Shown one piece after another: positions 35,391 through 43,801 of a stretch of 47,264 nt of DNA (the first letter of the stretch is position 1; each line of letters opens with the position of its first letter). The translations under genes were made by a program, and so were the position numbers. Source of the stretch: Leptospira johnsonii (GTDB taxonomy: Bacteria > Spirochaetota > Leptospiria > Leptospirales > Leptospiraceae); contig NZ_BFAY01000004.1 of NCBI RefSeq assembly GCF_003112675.1, positions 1 through 47,264 on the forward strand, read 5' to 3'. The notes beneath the pieces were generated by a model, which was not told the DNA's origin, searched no databases, and saw nothing but the letters and a program-made list of their open reading frames with translations.

Positions 35391-36548
35391 TTAGAGAATA
35401 AAAAGCGGAACGCTACAAGAGGAGAAGTCTAGATTTCCCTGCTCTGTAGAATTGTTCCCATCCGAATCAGTCACGGTGTAAATATAATAACCGGAGCCAC
35501 TGGAGAAAGAGATGGATCCAGTGCCGGTCAGATCTCCGCTCAAAGTGAAGGATACTTTTCCGGATCTAGGAAGGCAATCCACGTATTTCCATTTCACAGG
35601 CTCATCTACTGAGAGAGTCAACGTGAAATTTTTCTCCACATGGACTACTTGTAAAGAACCCGCACTCCACAAGCGATACCATGACAAAGGATTAGAGTCG
35701 CTTCTATCCGCACCATACTGCAAAGAACTCAGGGAAGATACCTGGTGAGAAAAGATCAGATCTGTTCCGGAATAACCTTCTCTCAAAACGGAAACGTCTT
35801 GGGAGTAAGAAGAAATTCCAGGAGAAGCTCCAGTGAGAATATTATTCCAAGTTAAAGAGTATGCCTGGTTGGTAGTAGGAGCTCCCGCAGCGTAAGAAAG
35901 TGGTGCACCGGTTCCGGTTACTTTTACGGAAATTCCTTGGAATGAATTTTGGATCGTACGATTCACACCAATTTTCAAATTCGTACCGTTTTGTACGAAA
36001 GGAGAAGAAGCGGAAAGATTACTCCAAATATTTTCTGTCAGTCCATCGATTGTCCAATTGCTGAAAGGTAAAAATTTGCAATTCCCGAATTCTTTTGAAA
36101 CTAAGAAAGAAGAAGAAGGATCGTTCCCATCCAAAACATAATCCAAGAAGTCATACGCGCTTGCATCGGTGGAGGATACTTGCCTGGAATAATTTCCTCC
36201 TCCCCAACAGTTGAATGAAAAATTATAAGCTTCTAATTCTCCAAAATCAGGTCCCTTATTCCAAATGCGATGTCCTAAGGAACTAATCCTTTCAGGCCAA
36301 CTGATACGATTTCCTCGGATAGCAACCGATGCACCTTCTCCGCTTAAACCTTCCATAGAACCTGATACTGGGTCCATGGCCGAGGTCAAAGCCTCTGCGA
36401 TTTGGTCCCTGTTTGCGAGTAAGGATAATGCGATCAAATCGTTTGATTTGGAACTTTTATCTTCCTGAGAGCAGTAAAATAGGAAAAATACCGAGATAAG
36501 AACGGATAGAAATACTCGCGAATAGGGGATAAAGTGATTTGAAGGCAT
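35391..36548 (-). CDS. hypothetical lipoprotein
   Basis: A 385-residue exported protein with a clear lipoprotein signal (VFLSVLISVFFLFYC). I chose the ATG at 36548, since the upstream in-frame start at 36614 would add 22 residues before the signal. The body is rich in Ser, Gly and Asn with beta-strand character. The C-terminal segment GKVSFTLSGDLTGTGSISFS and YIYTVTDSDGNNS has an immunoglobulin-like feel, but no family is recognised. It has five or six cysteines. It lies 64 bases upstream of the SUMF1-like gene on the same strand and could share its transcript. Confidence 0.6.
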   Translation of the reverse strand: MPSNHFIPYSRVFLSVLISVFFLFYCSQEDKSSKSNDLIALSLLANRDQIAEALTSAMDPVSGSMEGLSGEGASVAIRGNRISWPERISSLGHRIWNKGPDFGELEAYNFSFNCWGGGNYSRQVSSTDASAYDFLDYVLDGNDPSSSFLVSKEFGNCKFLPFSNWTIDGLTENIWSNLSASSPFVQNGTNLKIGVNRTIQNSFQGISVKVTGTGAPLSYAAGAPTTNQAYSLTWNNILTGASPGISSYSQDVSVLREGYSGTDLIFSHQVSSLSSLQYGADRSDSNPLSWYRLWSAGSLQVVHVEKNFTLTLSVDEPVKWKYVDCLPRSGKVSFTLSGDLTGTGSISFSSGSGYYIYTVTDSDGNNSTEQGNLDFSSCSVPLFIL

Positions 36549-36689
36549 AAAAATACTCTTGAGAAAACAGGTAAAAACCGGGCTTCTCTTATAAATTAAC
36601 CTATAAGACTGCATGTTTTTGCGTAAAACCTTATTTCTTTCCGATAAAATCCTGGTTTTTTGAGCAAAAAATATGGTTCAAAGAATAGT

Positions 36690-36720
36690 TTGCTTGATAG
36701 GTTCCAAAGAGGACTAAATA
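36690..36720 (+). promoter_or_regulatory. possible promoter of the first DUF2147 gene
   Basis: TTGCTT (36690-36695) and TAAATA (36715-36720) lie 40-70 bases upstream of the ATG at 36760. The 19-base spacing is long, so the match is weak. Confidence 0.25.
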
Positions 36721-36759
36721 TAACCGATTTCGATAGAAACGTTAAGGGGTTAATCAAAA

Positions 36760-37209
36760 ATGAAAAAATCACTCGTTTTGTTTGTCGTTTTGGCGGCGTT
36801 TTTAGTGGGTGAATCCACATTTGCTGACGCGCTTCCAGTAGTCGGAAAATGGAAAACCATTGATGACGAAGACGGTAAAGAAAAGTCCGTAGTAGAGATC
36901 TACGAGAATGGCGGTAAAATTTACGGAAAGATCGCTAGCTTAAGAGATCCTTTGGATAAAGATGGTAAGCCGAAAGTTTGTACCAAATGTGAAGGTGCAG
37001 ATAAAGACAAACCGGTTATTGGTCTTGTTATCATCAAAGGTTTGAGCTTAGACGATGACGAATATACCGGAGGAACCATTATGGATCCTAATAACGGTAA
37101 AATATATAAATGTAAATTAAAAGCCACTGATGGTGGTGCTAAATTGAGCGTTAGAGGGTTCATTGGTTTCTCTTTGATCGGTAGAACTCAAACTTGGCTT
37201 AAAAAATAA
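36760..37209 (+). CDS. DUF2147 family exported protein, copy 1
   Basis: 149 residues with a cleavable signal peptide (LVLFVVLAAFLVGESTFA). The mature part is a single DUF2147 domain: VVGKWKTIDDEDGKEKSVVEI, YGKIASLRDPLD, the pair CTKC, PVIGLVIIKGL, GGTIMDPNNGKIYKCKL and GFIGFSLIGRTQTW. The fold is probably a small lipocalin-like beta-barrel, and its function is unknown. It heads a tandem pair. A terminator-like palindrome separates it from copy 2. Confidence 0.88.
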   Translation: MKKSLVLFVVLAAFLVGESTFADALPVVGKWKTIDDEDGKEKSVVEIYENGGKIYGKIASLRDPLDKDGKPKVCTKCEGADKDKPVIGLVIIKGLSLDDDEYTGGTIMDPNNGKIYKCKLKATDGGAKLSVRGFIGFSLIGRTQTWLKK

Positions 37210-37221
37210 AATTCCAAGCAG

Positions 37222-37239
37222 CGGGGAGAATTCTCCCCG
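37222..37239 (+). terminator. terminator between the DUF2147 genes
   Basis: CGGGGAGAATTCTCCCCG is a perfect 18-base palindrome (7-bp stem, AATT loop), 12 bases after the first stop and followed by TTTATT. Read-through to copy 2 would be partial. Confidence 0.75.
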
Positions 37240-37267
37240 TTTATTCCTATTTTAACGAGGTGATTTT

Positions 37268-37717
37268 GTGAAGAAAATCAACGTAATATTCTTATTCGCT
37301 TTATTCTTTGCGGGAGCATTTAGTCTTTCCGCTGATCCTACTCCTGTCACAGGAGTATGGAGAACATTTAATGACGCAGGAACCAAAGAAGAATCTACAG
37401 TTGAGATCTATGAGAAGGACGGAAAGATCTTCGGAAAGATCCTGAGCCTTGTCGATCCGAACGATAAGGATGGAAAGCCTGCTCGTTGTACAGAATGTGA
37501 CGGACCTGAAAAAGATAAGCCTATCTTAGGAATGGTTATTATCAAAGGGCTAGGAGCTGACGGAGACAAATGGACCGGCGGACGTATCTTAGATCCAAAT
37601 GACGGAACTTGGTACAAATGTAGCCTAAAAGCAACCGAGGGCGGAAAGAAGTTAGAAGTCCGCGGTTATATAGGATTCTCCTTGATTGGCCGTTCCCAAT
37701 TCTGGCAGAAAAAATAA
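37268..37717 (+). CDS. DUF2147 family exported protein, copy 2
   Basis: Also 149 residues and clearly a duplicate of copy 1. The GTG start has GAGGTGAT just upstream. The signal peptide (VIFLFALFFAGAFSLSADP) is followed by TGVWRTFNDAGTKEESTVEI, FGKILSLVDPND, CTEC, GMVIIKGLGADGDKWTGGRI and GYIGFSLIGRSQFW. The two conserved cysteines of the CxxC pair and a third near the C-terminus are kept in both copies. A loose inverted repeat (TTCGGGAA at 37735-37742 with TTCCCGAA at 37757-37764) follows the stop and may help end transcription. Confidence 0.88.
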   Translation: MKKINVIFLFALFFAGAFSLSADPTPVTGVWRTFNDAGTKEESTVEIYEKDGKIFGKILSLVDPNDKDGKPARCTECDGPEKDKPILGMVIIKGLGADGDKWTGGRILDPNDGTWYKCSLKATEGGKKLEVRGYIGFSLIGRSQFWQKK

Positions 37718-37840
37718 TCTAAATACCATTACGATTCGGGAAGGAGTACTATCTTTTTCCCGAACGAATTCCTAATAAATATTCCTTTCCATTACTGAAT
37801 CTTTCTTTTCTTTCCGATTCCCTTTCAAAAAATTACGACT

Positions 37841-39355
37841 GTGACGGGCGTCTTTCGGGTCTTTCTACTCGGCTTCTTTTTTTATTCTTATATAGTTTCC
37901 TGCTCGATTCTCCGGGAAACCATTCCTTCTAGACCGTTGAACGACGGCTCAGTCTCTATTCTTCTGAAAATAGATAAAAGCGCCAGAGAAGAATTCGAGA
38001 AGGTAACTAATTGGGAAGTACCTTATACATTCATAGAGAAGGATCATAGTTATGCAGTGATCCTTAAGGAAAAATTAAAAACGTATGGGTTTCCTAAAGA
38101 AGGGATCAATATCGCAAAAGGAATGCCATTTAAATATTACTCCGGAAACTATCAGGATTCTTTGTCGGAGTCTATCTTTGCGTTAGCAGATATTAAGAAA
38201 GGATACAAAGACAATATATTAAATTCTCATTATTTATATTGGGTGCATCGTCTTTTCCCGAAACATACCCAATACAAGATAATTGGGAAATCCAGCAGGG
38301 GAAGAGAGATCCCAGCAATCTTACTCACGGATACAACTATTCCGGAAGAAGATAAAATTTCCGTTCTATTCAATTGTGCTCATCATTCCAACGAAGTTGT
38401 TTCCGTAGAACATTGTTATGATGTGATCTATGAACTTTTGGCTCATAAAAAGAAGTATGGAGATTTGTTTACAAAACTCAAGATCTGGGTAGTTCCGATC
38501 GTAAACCCGGATGGTTCCAGAGTGTTCTGGCATGAGAATATGTCTATGGGAAGAAAGAACGGATATCCAGGTTGGGGACAGATCTCTGAAAAAGATAATC
38601 CGGGAGTGGATATTAATCGTAACTATCCGTTTTTCTGGGGAAAAACAAAATCAAACCAAACTTCTTCCGCTTCCAATAGTGTATTTTTCAGAGGGCCATA
38701 TCCAGGTTCCGAGCCCGAGACACAAGCAATGATGAATTTAGCGGAGAAGGAGAGATTTGCCGCTTCAATCAGTTATCATGCCTTTGCGAATTGTATCTTG
38801 GTTCCTTATACGATAGACGGCACTTCCAATCCGGAGCCGGACTTTGCTTGGAATTTGGGAAAGAAGATTGCTTCTTCTGTAGAAAGTAAAAATCCAAATC
38901 ATAATTTCAGCGCTAAGAAGAATATTTACGGAGTGGACGGAGTCGACCAAGATTATTATTTCTTTAAGTATGGAACTCTTGCTTATTTAGTGGAATCTTC
39001 TCATTTAAATCCTCCATATTCGGATGTTCCTAAAATTGTAGAATCTTTAAGACCGGCTTGGACGATCCTTTTGGAAGAAATTGCCGACGGAAGTAAACTT
39101 TATTTTAAGATCAAAGACGAACATGGAAGTCCATTAGTAGCGAATATCAAATACGATAAGGTTCTTTTTTATCATGGAGAAGTCCGGACTTCTCGTAAGG
39201 AAGACGGAATGTTCTTCCAATCCTTTCCTGGGATCAGAGGTATTAAGTTAAAAGTCGAAAAAGAAGGATACGAGACAGTCAATTGGGAAGGGACCACTTG
39301 GAGATCCTGGAAGGCAGTGGATATCGTTTTAAGGAAAAAAGCTCCAGCCCAATAA
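37841..39355 (+). CDS. M14 family zinc carboxypeptidase lipoprotein
   Basis: 504 residues from a GTG start. The signal VFLLGFFFYSYIVSC marks a lipoprotein. The peptidase domain (about 120-410) shows the M14 residues: HSNE in NCAHHSNEVVSVEH (zinc ligands His and Glu), DINRNYPFFWG (substrate-binding Arg), SYHAFANCILVPY (third zinc ligand His) and the catalytic Glu in LAYLVESSH. The C-terminal 80 residues resemble a carboxypeptidase regulatory beta-sandwich (FKIKDEHGSPLVANIKYDK). It probably trims peptides or peptidoglycan-linked substrates in the envelope. The EamA transporter gene starts four bases after its stop, so they are likely one operon. No good ribosome binding site is seen before the GTG. 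Confidence 0.88.
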   Translation: MTGVFRVFLLGFFFYSYIVSCSILRETIPSRPLNDGSVSILLKIDKSAREEFEKVTNWEVPYTFIEKDHSYAVILKEKLKTYGFPKEGINIAKGMPFKYYSGNYQDSLSESIFALADIKKGYKDNILNSHYLYWVHRLFPKHTQYKIIGKSSRGREIPAILLTDTTIPEEDKISVLFNCAHHSNEVVSVEHCYDVIYELLAHKKKYGDLFTKLKIWVVPIVNPDGSRVFWHENMSMGRKNGYPGWGQISEKDNPGVDINRNYPFFWGKTKSNQTSSASNSVFFRGPYPGSEPETQAMMNLAEKERFAASISYHAFANCILVPYTIDGTSNPEPDFAWNLGKKIASSVESKNPNHNFSAKKNIYGVDGVDQDYYFFKYGTLAYLVESSHLNPPYSDVPKIVESLRPAWTILLEEIADGSKLYFKIKDEHGSPLVANIKYDKVLFYHGEVRTSRKEDGMFFQSFPGIRGIKLKVEKEGYETVNWEGTTWRSWKAVDIVLRKKAPAQ

Positions 39356-39359
39356 GATC

Positions 39360-40283
39360 ATGAACAGATATAAAAACGAGGCCGCCTTAATCTTTTGTAC
39401 CTTGATCTGGGGTGGAACCTTCTCCGCTACGAAACTAAGTTTGGTTTCGATTTCTTCCTGTTTGTTTATTGGGATTAGATTCGCGATCGCAACCTTTGTT
39501 TTTGTAATTTATATTCTTCTTAAGAACCGAAAAAACTCGGTATCGTACCCTGATTGGAAGACAAACAAATCTTTATACTTCTTAGCATTCCTATTGGGTT
39601 TTTGGATGTTTCTTGGATTCGCATTCGAGACAGTCGGTTTAAAATACACAACAGCCACTAAGTCCGGATTTTTGACAGGGACCTTGGTGGTCATCACTCC
39701 TATCTTACAGACTTTATTTCTAAAACGTATGCCTAGCTCGGGGAACCTTCTGGGAGTGATCGTAGTAACGTTCGGTCTATTCTTTCTTTCTGCTGAGTCA
39801 GTGGGAGAAGATAATAAATTAGTAATATCTTATCATCTGGGTGATGTACTTACTTTGGGAGGTGCGTTTTTCTTTTCCTTATACATTATCTATGTGGATA
39901 AGGCGAGTAAATCCTGTCCTTTGGATATTCTTCTTTTGTCCCAAACATTAGTGACTAGTGTATTCGCTTTTTTTCTAGCATTCATCTTACACTGGACGGA
40001 ATTCGAACCTTTGTTTATCAAAATGGATTCCAAGGTAATGCCTGCTTTATTTTATAACGGTTTGATCTCTTCCGTAGGGACCACGTTCTTACAGACGAAA
40101 TACCAAAAGGGGATCTCTCCTACAAGAGCGGGACTTATTTTTTCTTTGGAGCCAGTCTTCTCCGCTATTCTTGCCTATTTCACTTTGGAAGAAAGATTGG
40201 ATGCAACAGGTTTGATCGGATGTAGTTTAGTGCTCACCGGTGTTCTGTTAGCCGAACTATTAGGTAGAGAAAAAAAATTCTAG
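39360..40283 (+). CDS. EamA/DMT family transporter
   Basis: A 307-residue membrane protein with about ten hydrophobic helices in two EamA repeats. The first begins ALIFCTLIWGGTFSATKLSL, and the second is centred on GDVLTLGGAFFFSLYIIYVDK, with the typical GTTFLQTKYQKGISPTRAGLIF segment and LEPVFSAILAYFTLEERL near the end. This superfamily exports or takes up amino acids, nucleotide bases and other small metabolites. The sequence does not reveal the substrate. It follows the carboxypeptidase gene by four bases, so a role in handling peptide-derived products is possible (inference). Confidence 0.88.
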   Translation: MNRYKNEAALIFCTLIWGGTFSATKLSLVSISSCLFIGIRFAIATFVFVIYILLKNRKNSVSYPDWKTNKSLYFLAFLLGFWMFLGFAFETVGLKYTTATKSGFLTGTLVVITPILQTLFLKRMPSSGNLLGVIVVTFGLFFLSAESVGEDNKLVISYHLGDVLTLGGAFFFSLYIIYVDKASKSCPLDILLLSQTLVTSVFAFFLAFILHWTEFEPLFIKMDSKVMPALFYNGLISSVGTTFLQTKYQKGISPTRAGLIFSLEPVFSAILAYFTLEERLDATGLIGCSLVLTGVLLAELLGREKKF

Positions 40284-40369
40284 AGCTTGTTCTATCCTTT
40301 ATTTTTTTTTCGAAAATTTTGCAAATTTTTAGACTTTCAATTGTGGTTTGATTGCCAGGAGTACCTGCC

Positions 40370-41599
40370 ATGAAGCGTATTTATTTTGTTCTATTCTTCT
40401 TTTCTATCTCTGCCTGTAACCAAGCTAAATCGATAGATATAGACTCCGCAAAATCTCCTATCGGTCTACTTATGGACATTACTCTTTCCGAAGCAATTAA
40501 CGGAAGAGATGCAGGGCCGGAGTATATGGCCGCAGGAGACAATTGTTCTCTTTTTACTTCTGCCGATGGAATTAATTGGAGTATTCTACAAGGCGGTACC
40601 ACTCCGTTTACCGGCTGTTCCGGCGGAGTGATCTATGGATTGGCACAAGGTAATGGAAGATGGGTAGCTGTCGGCACCTTGACCAATACCTATCTGACTA
40701 ACGCAAATAATTGCGGTCTCTGGAGCAGCGCAGACGGTGTGGATTGGGTAAGACATACTTGTCCGAGTCCTAATTTATTAAGTTATTCCAATACTCCTCT
40801 TAGGTCGGTTACGTTCGGTACTGTGGGAGGTGTCGGATTATTTTTCACTTCCGGTCATAAGATGGGAACCGGTGCAAATGAAGACTATTACGGATTAGTG
40901 AGTCTGGACGGAATGAACTGGGTTTTCAAAAAATTAGGACCGACTCCGGCTGTGGATGGGGGTTTGACTACCACCTGTTATTTAGAAATCGACAATGGGG
41001 TAGCAAGGTGTTCGGGAGAAACAGGTTCTTATTCTGATGCGATCTTAAAATACAATTCTTCTTCCGGGGTCTGGGTAGCGGATACGGATCTCCCAGATTA
41101 TATGGGCTATGCTGCTTTTCCGGATGCACCGCCAAATTATAATCCTAGCACTTCTTGGTTTTATGCGGGGCCGAATCATTCCAGATTTACGTTCGGACAA
41201 GGTGATAGCGCAAATTATGTGAATCGAAAATTACCCGGAGGCGATTGGGTAGAAGTAGTCACGAACGTACTTATGAGTCAGTACACTTATGGACTATTAT
41301 TGAATGCCGCTGCATATAAAGGAAATCTTATCGTAGCATTAGCTGACGCTTGTACTTGGATGAATTCCACGGACGCAGGAACCAACTGGAATGTGTACGA
41401 TTCTATAGGAAGTTGCACCTATGATAATGGTATGCCTGATTTCTTAAGTGTAACTTATAATTCTTATGTGAAACAATTCGTAGGTGCAGGAAGGTCCGGA
41501 AGAATTGTATATTCCGAAACAGGATTGGAACCTTCTTCTTGGACGATCTTGGAGACCGGTTTTAGTGGGACGATCAATACTCTGATCTCTAAGCCTTAG
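40370..41599 (+). CDS. lipoprotein with Asp-box-like propeller repeats
   Basis: 409 residues. The ATG at 40370 follows CAGGAG by eight bases. The signal ends FVLFFFSISAC. The mature part repeats a unit like SLFTSADGINWSIL, GLWSSADGVDWVRH, YGLVSLDGMNWVFK and TWMNSTDAGTNWNVY, which recalls Asp-box/BNR or Ycf48-type beta-propeller blades. Such proteins bind ligands or partner proteins, and sialidase catalytic residues are not evident. An upstream in-frame TTG at 40352 is less likely. It is convergent with the next gene, overlapping by four bases. Confidence 0.7.
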   Translation: MKRIYFVLFFFSISACNQAKSIDIDSAKSPIGLLMDITLSEAINGRDAGPEYMAAGDNCSLFTSADGINWSILQGGTTPFTGCSGGVIYGLAQGNGRWVAVGTLTNTYLTNANNCGLWSSADGVDWVRHTCPSPNLLSYSNTPLRSVTFGTVGGVGLFFTSGHKMGTGANEDYYGLVSLDGMNWVFKKLGPTPAVDGGLTTTCYLEIDNGVARCSGETGSYSDAILKYNSSSGVWVADTDLPDYMGYAAFPDAPPNYNPSTSWFYAGPNHSRFTFGQGDSANYVNRKLPGGDWVEVVTNVLMSQYTYGLLLNAAAYKGNLIVALADACTWMNSTDAGTNWNVYDSIGSCTYDNGMPDFLSVTYNSYVKQFVGAGRSGRIVYSETGLEPSSWTILETGFSGTINTLISKP

Positions 41600-42489
41600 T
41601 TTTCTTGGATCGAATTTTCAGAACTTAAGTCTTGAGTCGGAATTGGGATCTTTGCTTTGATAGCAGCTTCCTTGGTTTTAGGATCCAACCTAAAAAGTTT
41701 TTTGATCGCGATGTCCTGCCAATAACGAGATCGATTTTCTTTGATAAATCTTTTTAGAAAATGGATCTCCGCTCCTTTTGGACTCACTTCTTCCTTTCCA
41801 TAAAATTTGTTTTTGAAATCGGAAGTGAAATTCGGATTTTCTTTTAGATAAGTATCCAAATTTGTCAGAACGTAAGTGCCTGTATAAGGACCTCCAAATG
41901 ATAGATTTATACCTTTTGGATGGGCGATAAAATTTCCCAGAAAACGGATCTCTAATCCTCCCGGATTGGAAAAGTAGAATTTAGATTTTTCTAATGGATC
42001 ATATTCTATCGGAATGGAACTTGTATGAAGCACAGTATAGGTATGTGTTTGCACATGTCCATATTTGTTTACCGTTGTATAGGTATGAGTGGTAGTATAA
42101 GAATACGAAGCGCTGTCTAAGATCAAAGGTTGATTTTGGGGAAGTCTCGTGACTACAAAATATTTAGGAGCGCCATTCTCTGATTTTCCTAACTGTAATT
42201 TTTGGACCCAGAGAAATCTGTAATTTCCATCTCCTTCCATTTCTTTGCCGGGATCTTCTAAATTGATCTTTTGGCCCGAGATAGAAGAGAGATTTGTTTC
42301 TTTTGAAATAGATTCTTCTAAGCCCTTGAATATCCCATTTGAGATACCGCCTTTGGCAACGATCAATCCGAAAGCGACTAAACCTTCTTCCCCTGGGGTA
42401 GGTTCTTCCAATACAGGAAATGTTTTTAGACAACCTAAAGTTACGAAGGATAAGCCGAGTATGAGTAAGGATCTAAATCTCCAATCCAT
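41596..42489 (-). CDS. hypothetical lipoprotein
   Basis: A 297-residue exported protein with a typical lipoprotein signal (LLILGLSFVTLGC). The start at 42489 is preferred because it begins the signal and AGGAG lies close upstream. The ATG at 42513 would add eight residues. A Thr/Tyr-rich strand (YSYTTTHTYTTVNKYGHVQ) and a basic C-terminal helix rich in Lys are the only clear features. No family is recognised. It is monocistronic in appearance and converges on the propeller lipoprotein gene. Confidence 0.6.
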   Translation of the reverse strand: MDWRFRSLLILGLSFVTLGCLKTFPVLEEPTPGEEGLVAFGLIVAKGGISNGIFKGLEESISKETNLSSISGQKINLEDPGKEMEGDGNYRFLWVQKLQLGKSENGAPKYFVVTRLPQNQPLILDSASYSYTTTHTYTTVNKYGHVQTHTYTVLHTSSIPIEYDPLEKSKFYFSNPGGLEIRFLGNFIAHPKGINLSFGGPYTGTYVLTNLDTYLKENPNFTSDFKNKFYGKEEVSPKGAEIHFLKRFIKENRSRYWQDIAIKKLFRLDPKTKEAAIKAKIPIPTQDLSSENSIQEN

Positions 42490-42583
42490 TGCTCCTATCT
42501 TAAATGAGTGCATTACTTATTCAATCCGTTTTGTTAGTTGACTCGAATGGGATTGATAGAAGGAATATTCTTCGTTATAGTAC

Positions 42584-43705
42584 ATGAAGCGAAACATCCT
42601 GGCAAAATTTTATTTTTTATTTTTAATCTGCGTTTTATTTCCGATCTCTAATTTCGCTTCTCCTTTAAAGACAGATCTGGATGAGGATGTGTTAAAAGAG
42701 ATCAGGGACCATTACGATTCCGGACAAAAAGCAAACAGGTTTGACAGGGACTTAGGTGTTCCTAAAAGTACTAAGGCCAGATTTTTCTCCATACAGCCTG
42801 GAGGAAGTTACGATTTTATTTCCGACTTGGATATCAGCGGAAGAGGACGATCCGCCTCTATGACTACGGAGTCTCAAAGGCCAAATTTCTTTTTTGATAT
42901 TAGAAGTAAGGACTACAGGATCAACGAGGCATTCGGAGTCCAACTTCTGTTTCATTCTGCCAAAAAAGAATTCGATAAACAATCTTATTCTGTCCCAGCT
43001 CCGGATACGGGTTCTTCTTCAGATTCGAGTTCCTCTTCTTCCAGCAGTAGCAGTAGTTCAGGGACGAATGATAAAAATTCGGTCACAGCCGATCTTGGGA
43101 CTAATGTTAAAGTCGATTATAATTATATAATACCAACATTCTATTGGGGAAATCCGGAAGTCGACGGATTTCGTATGGGACTCGGCTTCGGATTAGCGGA
43201 CATGAGAATGAGAGGGAATGTGGATTTTAGAGATCCAGGGGAAACGATCGGAAAAATGTATGGAGCGATGGGTGATAGAGATACTTTTCTGAACACATTG
43301 AGTTTTATACAATTGAGTTCCGGTTTGGTGGATCTGAGAAGAGGAGATCCGATATTCAATTATCTTTTATTAAATTTAAGCCAAGGTAATAATTTGGAAA
43401 TGATGGGGGCCTATCTTGCCAGCCAAGGGACCCATTTTTCTACGGATGTAATATCACTTTTAGTTTATGCAAATTTGCAGGATAAATACAATCCTCTGGA
43501 ATTATTGGCTTTGAGCGCCTTATCCAGGACTAGTATCAACGCTAAAGACAAACAGGTTTTTGCGTACATGATCTATGTAGAAACGCCTAAATTCGGGTTC
43601 GTGAAGGCTAGATTAAGTTGGCATGGACCGTTGTTCAAGGATTCAGGATATACAATCCACATGAGCACACTTGAACTCGCATTAATGGTCCCAATCGACT
43701 TTTAA
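42584..43705 (+). CDS. predicted outer-membrane beta-barrel protein with poly-Ser loop
   Basis: 373 residues with a signal peptide (FYFLFLICVLFPISNFASP). The mature protein alternates amphipathic strands such as GGSYDFISDLDISG, AFGVQLLFHSAK, GFRMGLGFGLADMRMRG and FVKARLSWHGPLF, suggesting an outer-membrane barrel. A serine-only tract of about a dozen residues near position 155 forms an exposed, flexible loop. Its codons are mixed, so it is not a simple nucleotide repeat. No family is recognised, and the function (transport or adhesion) is unknown. It is transcribed towards the second chemotaxis receptor, 96 bases away. Confidence 0.55.
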   Translation: MKRNILAKFYFLFLICVLFPISNFASPLKTDLDEDVLKEIRDHYDSGQKANRFDRDLGVPKSTKARFFSIQPGGSYDFISDLDISGRGRSASMTTESQRPNFFFDIRSKDYRINEAFGVQLLFHSAKKEFDKQSYSVPAPDTGSSSDSSSSSSSSSSSSGTNDKNSVTADLGTNVKVDYNYIIPTFYWGNPEVDGFRMGLGFGLADMRMRGNVDFRDPGETIGKMYGAMGDRDTFLNTLSFIQLSSGLVDLRRGDPIFNYLLLNLSQGNNLEMMGAYLASQGTHFSTDVISLLVYANLQDKYNPLELLALSALSRTSINAKDKQVFAYMIYVETPKFGFVKARLSWHGPLFKDSGYTIHMSTLELALMVPIDF

Positions 43706-43744
43706 TTCTTCTAAATTAGATCTGCATAATATCCCTGCTTGACA

Positions 43745-43796
43745 CTCGGTCGATTTGAACCGATTTTAGCTTAAAAACTAAAATCGCCTAACCGAG
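43745..43796 (+). promoter_or_regulatory. nested leader hairpin covering the MCP ribosome binding site
   Basis: CTCGGT (43745-43750) pairs with ACCGAG (43791-43796). Inside it, CGATTTTAG (43761-43769) pairs perfectly with CTAAAATCG (43778-43786). The outer right arm overlaps the GAGGG ribosome binding site (43794-43798) before the ATG at 43802, so folding could reduce translation. The inner hairpin might also act as a terminator for the upstream gene, although it has no T-run. Confidence 0.5.
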
Positions 43797-43801
43797 GGAT
43801 A

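Noticed and set aside
43010..43064. Poly-Ser tract as a phase-variable microsatellite
   Set aside because: The Ser codons are mixed (TCT, TCC, AGC, AGT, TCA), so there is no simple repeat unit for slippage.
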